Assembly (NCBI GenBank): GCA_022360855.1
Contig: JAKSBY010000123.1
Location: 1-35,438, forward strand
DNA from: Sphingomonadales bacterium
GTDB taxonomy: Bacteria > Pseudomonadota > Alphaproteobacteria > Sphingomonadales > JAKSBY01
Direction of reading: 5' to 3'
Length of the DNA stretch: 35,438 nt
A program made the position numbers and the translations under genes. How positions within the stretch are numbered: the first letter of the stretch is position 1; each line of letters opens with the position of its first letter. Shown one piece after another: positions 29,506 to 35,438 of the stretch. The notes under the pieces were generated by a model that searched no databases, was not told where the DNA came from, and saw nothing but the letters and a program-made list of their open reading frames with translations.

Positions 29506-30633
29506 TCAGGCCTGCCGTTCAGTCCTCTCAAAAACGTAGTCCTCAAGCGCCTGCGCGTGGGGCCTCAGCGCCTCGACGAGGTGCTCTGGGTGGACGTAAC
29601 CGCCGCTCGCCCCCGGCAGCTTCTGCCCGAGGAGGAGCGCGCTCTCGGCGTAGGGCACCCCCGCAGCGATCATCATCGTCCTAGCATGGTGTCGCAGGGC
29701 GTGGGGCGATGGCATGCTCTTCTGCTTGGGCTCGCTGATGTGCCCTGTGGCGCTGGTGACTGAGGGCCAAAGCCACTCGCTCTTGAGCAGCAGATCGTCC
29801 CTCAAGCGCTCGGTCAACATTTGGGTGAGGCGGTTACCCGCTGGGAATACTAGCTGTCCGCCCGTCTTCATATGGGTGAAGGTCAGTGTGCGCCCCTCAG
29901 TGCTAAAGTCCGCCCGCCGCACCGACAGGATGGAGCTGCGCCGGGCGCCTGTCAGCAGTGTGGCGCGCTGCAGGTCCCGCATCAGGGGCGAAAGCTTGGC
30001 GGTCTCCTTCCACCAGCCGGCGATGTCCAGCGGCTCGACCTGCCTTGGCTTCGGCACGGGTATCCTGACGGCACACACAGGGTTGGACGTCACCGTCTCG
30101 TCAATCCGCATCGCCGTGTTGATGAGCGTCCTCAGCACGCGCATGGTGCTGGCGGCCGTCGTCCTGCCGCTGCGCCGTTCCAAGGTGTAGAACAGCTCCC
30201 GTACCTCGGTCCGAGTGATGTCTGCCACGGCCCGGCGCCTCAGTCCCCTGAGGTACTTGTTCAAGACGTAGCGGTAGTCCTCCTCTGTGGCTTTGCGCAG
30301 GTGTCTGTCGGCGAGGTGCGCCTCGAAGGCCTCAGCGAGCGTGATACCCGAGCCCCTGGGTGCGGCGGTCGGGTCGATGCCCGACTGAATTTCCGACATC
30401 AGCGCCTTCGCGCCGCGCCGTGCCTCCGCCAGCCTGATGCGGTCGACCCGGTCGATCTTGACCCTGACCGTCCTGACGTGCCTGCCGTTCCGGCGCACAT
30501 CGCCCTGGACCGCGTAGGTCTTGGTGGTTTTGTGGCAGATGACCATCAGCCCCTTGACCTCGGCGTCCCTGTATATCCCCGAGCCGTAGGGCAGGGCCCT
30601 GATTCTCGCCTCGGTCAGCTTCATGACCGCCAT
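29506..30633 (-). CDS. Tyrosine recombinase/integrase
   Basis: N-terminal arm-like domain (LTEARIRALPYGSGIYRDAEVKGLMVICHKTTKTYAVQ), TGARRSSILSVRRADF, SPHALRHHARTMMIAAGVP and GGYVHPEHLVEALR; next to attR. Listed ORF starts at 30693. Confidence 0.93.
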   Translation of the reverse strand: MAVMKLTEARIRALPYGSGIYRDAEVKGLMVICHKTTKTYAVQGDVRRNGRHVRTVRVKIDRVDRIRLAEARRGAKALMSEIQSGIDPTAAPRGSGITLAEAFEAHLADRHLRKATEEDYRYVLNKYLRGLRRRAVADITRTEVRELFYTLERRSGRTTAASTMRVLRTLINTAMRIDETVTSNPVCAVRIPVPKPRQVEPLDIAGWWKETAKLSPLMRDLQRATLLTGARRSSILSVRRADFSTEGRTLTFTHMKTGGQLVFPAGNRLTQMLTERLRDDLLLKSEWLWPSVTSATGHISEPKQKSMPSPHALRHHARTMMIAAGVPYAESALLLGQKLPGASGGYVHPEHLVEALRPHAQALEDYVFERTERQA

Positions 30634-30788
30634 CGCCTTGTCCTCCGCAAACACAGAACCAGGCACCGGACCGTGCTCGCTTTTGGTCAGCACCGGTCAG
30701 ATGTGCGAAGGACATTGTGTCGTCTAAGCTATTGAAAGTACGCCATTAATCAGCACAGGCCGGCTCTGGCCGGCGCTGCCTGCCGCGC

Positions 30789-30833
30789 CTCTTAATCAGC
30801 GGGTCCGGGGTTCGAATCCCCGACGGCCCTCCA
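30789..30833 (+). repeat. attR: 45-bp duplication of the tRNA-Lys 3' end
   Basis: Identical to 17063-17107; no 5' half of a tRNA is present here. Confidence 0.95.
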
Positions 30834-30954
30834 TTCCGCAAAATCAGCTATGCCGTGATTGCTTTGAGAACAAAGCGAGCGGCTCTAAACTCAAATCGAG
30901 AACAGCCGTCCTGGCCGAAGATATCGGGACCGGGCAACCACAACCGGTGCGACC

Positions 30955-31566
30955 ATGCGAGAAGTTGCGATCTTGACTTTTGTTACGCTCGACGGGGTCA
31001 TGCAGGCGCCGGCCGAGCCGGAGGAGGACTTCTCCGGCGATTTCAAGCATGGCGGCTGGGCGAGGCCCTATTGGGCCGAGGTGATGGCGCAGGTTGGCGA
31101 AGAGGCGATGGCCGAACCTTACGATCTCTTGCTCGGGCGGCGGACCTACGAGATTTTTGCGCCCCACTTCTCGGAGATTGGCGACGGCGATGCCGAAGCG
31201 GCCATGATGAACAACGCGACCAAATATGTTGCGACGAATACTCTCGAGAAGCTGACCTGGAAGAACGCCGTTCGCATTACCGGCGACGTCCCGGCGGAAG
31301 TCGCGCGGCTTAACGAGCAGGACGGCCCCCTGCCGCAGGTACATGGAAGCTGGCGGCTGATCCAGACTCTGCTCGACCACGACCTTGTCGACGAGTTCCG
31401 GCTCTGGACCTTCCCGGTCGTCCTCGGGGCGGGAAAGCGGCTCTTTCAGGAGCTCGGCGTGCGCAAGACCCTGGTCCGCATAAAGTCCGGAACGACACCG
31501 AGCGGTGTTGTGATGGGCATCTACCGCCGTGGTGCCGCCGGCCCCGTCGACACATTTTCCCCTTGA
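30955..31566 (+). CDS. Dihydrofolate reductase family / RibD C-terminal domain protein
   Basis: TFVTLDGVMQAP, LLLGRRTYEIFAPHF, VHGSWRLIQTLLDHDLVDEFRLWTFPVVLGAGKRLF. Confidence 0.88.
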   Translation: MREVAILTFVTLDGVMQAPAEPEEDFSGDFKHGGWARPYWAEVMAQVGEEAMAEPYDLLLGRRTYEIFAPHFSEIGDGDAEAAMMNNATKYVATNTLEKLTWKNAVRITGDVPAEVARLNEQDGPLPQVHGSWRLIQTLLDHDLVDEFRLWTFPVVLGAGKRLFQELGVRKTLVRIKSGTTPSGVVMGIYRRGAAGPVDTFSP

Positions 31567-31573
31567 ATGCTGC

Positions 31574-31587
31574 TTGATTGAAATCAA
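31574..31587. promoter_or_regulatory. FNR/NnrR-type box upstream of nosR
   Basis: TTGATTGAAATCAA, a perfect TTGAT-N4-ATCAA palindrome 48 bp before the nosR ORF start. Confidence 0.75.
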
Positions 31588-31634
31588 GGTTGGCATGCCG
31601 ACTCGCATTAAGGTGTATCTAATTTGACACTTTA

Positions 31635-33854
31635 ATGTGGGCGGCAGTGCCGATGCGATACAGGGAGGACACCGCAAGCCGTCTCGAGCTCCGGTCATGG
31701 GTCTGGCTGGCGGTGCTGGTGTATTGCGCAATCCCATACGCCGCGAGAGCGGCCGATGGGCTGGCACGCTTCGCCGAGGCCGCGGCTCCCGCCGGGCTGG
31801 TTCCGGGCGCCGAGCGGCTCGGGGCGTTCGAGGGCACGCCGCCGGTGGCGCCGGCTTATCGCGGCGATGAGTTGATCGGCTACGTCTTCCTCAATTCCGA
31901 CTTCGCCAATGCCGGCGGCTATTCGGGCCGGCCCATCCATATCCTGGTCGGGCTCGACTCCGCGGGCGCGATCACCGGCGCCGAGCTCGTGGAGCATCAC
32001 GAGCCCATCGTTCTCGTCGGCATCTCGGAGGCGCGCATCCGCAAGGTGCTGGACGCCTATGTCGGCCTGAACGTGGCCAACTTTGCCCGCGGCAGGCTGG
32101 CGCATGAGGTGGACATCGTCTCCGGCGCCACGGTCACGGTCATGGTGATGGACGACTCGATCCTCCGGGCCGCCATCAAGGTGGCGCGGCGCTATGGCCT
32201 CGGCGGCCTCGCGCCGGAGCCCGCCCGGCGGCACGGGCGCCGGATGATCGTCGATGGCGGGCTGGATACGGTGGAAGACTGGCAGACCCTGCTTGGCGAC
32301 GGCTCGGTGCGCCGGCTCAACCTGACCGTCGCCGACGTTAACCAGGCTTTCGTTGAGACCGGCGACGAGGCCGCCATGGCGCGGCCGGAGGAAGGCGAGG
32401 CGGACGAGGACTTCGTCGATATCTACGGCGCGGTCGTTTCCGTGCCCGCCATCGGCCGGTCGCTCCTGGGTGATGCCGAACACGCCAATCTTCGGAAAAG
32501 GCTGGGGGAGGGCGAGTCGGCGGTCCTGGTGATGGGGCGCGGGCGTTATTCCTTCAAGGGCTCGGGCTATGTGCGCGGCGGCGTGTTTGACCGCTTCCAG
32601 ATTATCCAGGGCGATGATTCGATCCGTTTCCGCGACCGGGACCACAAGCGGCTCGCCGAGGTAGTGGCCGCGGGCGCCCCGCGGTTCCGCGAGGTCGACC
32701 TGTTCGTGATTCCCGAAGACGCCGCCTTCGACCCGGCCGAGGCCTGGCGGCTGGAACTCCTTATCGCGCGCGCCACGGGCGCTACCTCTAAGGCCTTCCT
32801 CACCGTGGACATGGGCTACCAGACGCCGCCGCGCTACCTCAAGCCGGATCCGGACGCGCCGGGACCCGTAAGGGCCGCAATGGCCGGCTTCGGCACGCCG
32901 GACGCGCCGCTCTGGCAGCGGCTGTGGCGGGACAAGTCGTCGGAGGCCGTCGTGCTGGTCTTCGCCATTGCCCTCCTCACCTGCATATTCTTCTTCCAGG
33001 ATACCCTGGTGGAGAATCTGGTGCTCACCGAGCGCATCCGGCTCGGCTTCATGATCTTCACCCTGGTCGGCATCGGCTGGTATGCGGGCGCGCAGCTTTC
33101 GGTGGTCAATGTGATGACCTTTGCCAACGCGCTGATCACCGAGTTCCGCTGGACCGACTTCCTGATGGAACCCCTGATCTTCCTCTTGTGGTGCTCGGTC
33201 GCCGCGTCGCTCCTGTTCTGGGGGCGTGGGCCGTTCTGCGGCTGGCTCTGCCCGTTCGGCGCGCTGCAGGAACTGATGAACAAGGCGGCCAAGGCGCTCA
33301 AGGTGCCGCAGGTGCAGGTACCCTGGCGCCTGCATGAGCGGCTGTGGCCGATCAAATATCTGATCTTCCTGGCCTTGCTCGGGGTCTCTTTCTATTCGCT
33401 GGCGTTGGCCGAGCAGATGGCCGAGGTGGAGCCGTTCAAGACCGCCATCGTGCTCAAATTCGCCCGCGACTGGCCGTTTGTCCTCTTCGCGGCGCTGGTG
33501 CTGCTGCCGGGCCTGTTCATCGAGCGCTTCTACTGCCGCTATCTCTGCCCGCTGGGCGCCGCGCTTGCGATCCCCGGGCGGCTCAGGATGTTCGAATGGC
33601 TCAAGCGTTACCGGGAGTGCGGCGCGCCGTGCCAGCGCTGCGCGAAGGACTGCATGGTCCAGGCGATCCACCCGGAAGGCCATATCAACCCCAACGAGTG
33701 CCTCTACTGCCTCAATTGCCAAACGCTTTATTGGGACGACAAACGCTGCCCCGTGATGATCGAAAAACGTCTGCGTCGGGAGCGCCGGCTGGCGCTCGCC
33801 TCGCAAAGCATGACCGGCGGGCCGACGCCGGTCGGACCACCCAAACAGACCTAA
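31635..33854 (+). CDS. nosR: NosR/NirI-type FMN-binding membrane iron-sulfur protein
   Basis: Periplasmic FMN-binding region ([17 protein letters not shown]), multiple TM helices, [13 protein letters not shown] and [14 protein letters not shown] motifs, C-terminal Fe-S cysteines ([16 protein letters not shown]); upstream of nosZ. Start may be 31653. Confidence 0.93.
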   Translation: MWAAVPMRYREDTASRLELRSWVWLAVLVYCAIPYAARAADGLARFAEAAAPAGLVPGAERLGAFEGTPPVAPAYRGDELIGYVFLNSDFANAGGYSGRPIHILVGLDSAGAITGAELVEHHEPIVLVGISEARIRKVLDAYVGLNVANFARGRLAHEVDIVSGATVTVMVMDDSILRAAIKVARRYGLGGLAPEPARRHGRRMIVDGGLDTVEDWQTLLGDGSVRRLNLTVADVNQAFVETGDEAAMARPEEGEADEDFVDIYGAVVSVPAIGRSLLGDAEHANLRKRLGEGESAVLVMGRGRYSFKGSGYVRGGVFDRFQIIQGDDSIRFRDRDHKRLAEVVAAGAPRFREVDLFVIPEDAAFDPAEAWRLELLIARATGATSKAFLTVDMGYQTPPRYLKPDPDAPGPVRAAMAGFGTPDAPLWQRLWRDKSSEAVVLVFAIALLTCIFFFQDTLVENLVLTERIRLGFMIFTLVGIGWYAGAQLSVVNVMTFANALITEFRWTDFLMEPLIFLLWCSVAASLLFWGRGPFCGWLCPFGALQELMNKAAKALKVPQVQVPWRLHERLWPIKYLIFLALLGVSFYSLALAEQMAEVEPFKTAIVLKFARDWPFVLFAALVLLPGLFIERFYCRYLCPLGAALAIPGRLRMFEWLKRYRECGAPCQRCAKDCMVQAIHPEGHINPNECLYCLNCQTLYWDDKRCPVMIEKRLRRERRLALASQSMTGGPTPVGPPKQT

Positions 33855-33868
33855 AAAGGAGGGAAGTC

Positions 33869-35438
33869 ATGACCAAAGAGACCAAGACCAAATCCCGCGT
33901 GTCGCGCCGCGACATGCTGGCTGGAACCGCCGCGGCCGGGACGCTCGCGGGCTTGGCTGCGGCTGGCGAGCTCAAGATCGACGGCTCGCTCTTTGCCAAG
34001 CAGGCGCGCGCCGCGAACCGTGCCGAAGTGGCGCCCGGCGACCTCGACGAATATTACGGCTTCTGGTCGTCCGGACAGTCGGGCGAGGTGCGCATTCTCG
34101 GCGTGCCGTCGATGCGCGAGCTGGTGCGTATCCCGGTGTTCAACCGCTGCTCCGCCACCGGCTGGGGCCAGACCAACGAGAGCAAGAAGATCCTCTACGA
34201 GAACATCACGCCCGAGACCCGCGCCCATCTCGCGAAGGACGGCGGCATGTGGCAGAACGGCGATGCCCACCATCCGCATATGTCGTTCACCGACGGCACC
34301 TATGACGGCCGCTACGTCTTCATCAACGACAAGGCCAACACGCGGGTTGCGCGCATCCGCTGCGACGTGATGAAGGTCGACAAGATGCTGGAGATCCCTA
34401 ACGCGGCGGATATCCACGGAATGCGGCCGCAGAAATACCCGCGCACGGGCTATCTGTTCTGCAACGGCGAACACCGCATCCCGATCCCCAATGACGGCCT
34501 GATCCTGGACGAGCCGGAGAAATACCACTCCATCTTCACCGCCGTGGACGGCGATACCATGACCGTCGCCTGGCAGGTCATCGTCGACGGCAATCTCGAC
34601 AATTGCGACGCCGACTATCAGGGGCTCTACGCCTTCTCCACCTGCTACAACGGCGAGGAGGGCGTGACCCTGGCGGAGATGACCGCCAACGAGCAGGACT
34701 GGGCCGTGGTGTTCGACATCAAGGCCATCGAAGACGGCATCGCCAAGGGCGACTTCACGGAGATCGGCGGCGCCAAGGTGCTCGACGGCCGCAAGGGCTC
34801 GCGCTACACGCGCTACATCCCGGTCTCCAACAGCCCGCATGGCTGCAATACCGCGCCCGACGGCCGCCACGTAATGATCGCCGGCAAGCTCTCGCCGACG
34901 GTGACCGTGATCGACGTGACCCGGCTGCCGGATCTGTTCGCCGACCGGATCGGGCCGCGCGATGTCGTCGTCGCCGAGCCGGAGCTGGGCTTGGGCCCGC
35001 TGCACACGGCGTTCGATACCAAGGGCAACGCCTTCACCACGCTGTTCCTCGACAGCCAGGTGGTGAAGTGGGACATCGACAAGGCGATCCGGGCCTATGC
35101 CGGTGAGGATGTCGATCCGATCCTCGAGAAGGTCGACGTTCAGTATCAGCCGGGCCACAACCATGCCTCCATGGGCGAGACCAAGGAGGCGGACGGCAAA
35201 TGGCTGGTGTCGCTGAACAAGTTCTCCAAGGACCGCTTCCTGGACGTCGGCCCGCTGAAGCCGGAGAACGAGCAGCTCATCGATATCTCGGGCGACAAGA
35301 TGGAGGTCGTCCACGACGGCCCGACCTTCTCCGAGCCGCATGACTGCATCATCGTGCACCGCTCCAAGGTCAATCCCAAAAAGATCTGGGACCGCGATGA
35401 TCCCTATTGGGACGAGGCGCGGAAATGGGCCGAGGCCG
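33869..35438 (+). CDS. nosZ: Nitrous-oxide reductase, Tat-exported, truncated by the window end
   Basis: Tat signal [83 protein letters not shown]. Absent from the ORF track because it is open-ended. Confidence 0.96.
   Translation, partial: MTKETKTKSRVSRRDMLAGTAAAGTLAGLAAAGELKIDGSLFAKQARAANRAEVAPGDLDEYYGFWSSGQSGEVRILGVPSMRELVRIPVFNRCSATGWGQTNESKKILYENITPETRAHLAKDGGMWQNGDAHHPHMSFTDGTYDGRYVFINDKANTRVARIRCDVMKVDKMLEIPNAADIHGMRPQKYPRTGYLFCNGEHRIPIPNDGLILDEPEKYHSIFTAVDGDTMTVAWQVIVDGNLDNCDADYQGLYAFSTCYNGEEGVTLAEMTANEQDWAVVFDIKAIEDGIAKGDFTEIGGAKVLDGRKGSRYTRYIPVSNSPHGCNTAPDGRHVMIAGKLSPTVTVIDVTRLPDLFADRIGPRDVVVAEPELGLGPLHTAFDTKGNAFTTLFLDSQVVKWDIDKAIRAYAGEDVDPILEKVDVQYQPGHNHASMGETKEADGKWLVSLNKFSKDRFLDVGPLKPENEQLIDISGDKMEVVHDGPTFSEPHDCIIVHRSKVNPKKIWDRDDPYWDEARKWAEA

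Noticed and set aside
30789-30833. Second tRNA-Lys gene
   Set aside because: Only the 3' portion from the anticodon loop onward is present; it is the attR duplication, not a functional tRNA.
31695-33806. 703-aa minus-strand ORF opposite nosR
   Set aside because: Shadow ORF; nosR on the + strand has clear Fe-S and TM motifs.

Overview
The window is high-GC and looks alphaproteobacterial. It reads as a chromosomal backbone interrupted by a ~13.8 kb integrated element.

Backbone, left: an ABC efflux operon (ATPase - HlyD-like - TetR), an SDR oxidoreductase, an S46 peptidase, a lipoprotein, leuA (with a possible attenuator leader), mreBCD-mrdA-rodA, a bacteriophytochrome (bphP), a convergent heme oxygenase (bphO), and an intact tRNA-Lys(CTT).

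Element: it is flanked by a perfect 45-bp direct repeat, formed by the 3' part of the tRNA-Lys at 17063-17107 and a copy at 30789-30833. It carries a tyrosine integrase, an AlpA-like HTH protein, a prim-pol/SF3 primase-helicase, a small-terminase-like HTH protein, a wHTH protein and two coiled-coil proteins. No capsid, tail or large terminase gene is visible, so it resembles a phage satellite. Its tRNA-proximal third holds a compact cargo module: a beta-class DNA methyltransferase, a MORC/MutL-like GHKL ATPase with apparent Ig-like C-terminal domains, a wHTH-like partner, an 83-aa protein and an Mrr_N-like protein. I consider this module a candidate undescribed or poorly described restriction-like defence system. 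Next to it is a ~160-nt strongly structured intergenic segment. A second intergenic region has origin-like features (GAGCAC iterons, an AT-rich stretch, a perfect DnaA box) followed by twin hairpins sharing a GTCCAAA loop.

Backbone, right: a RibD/DHFR-like reductase, nosR preceded by a perfect FNR-type box, and nosZ (truncated by the window end).

All family calls come from reading motifs by eye. No database search was run.
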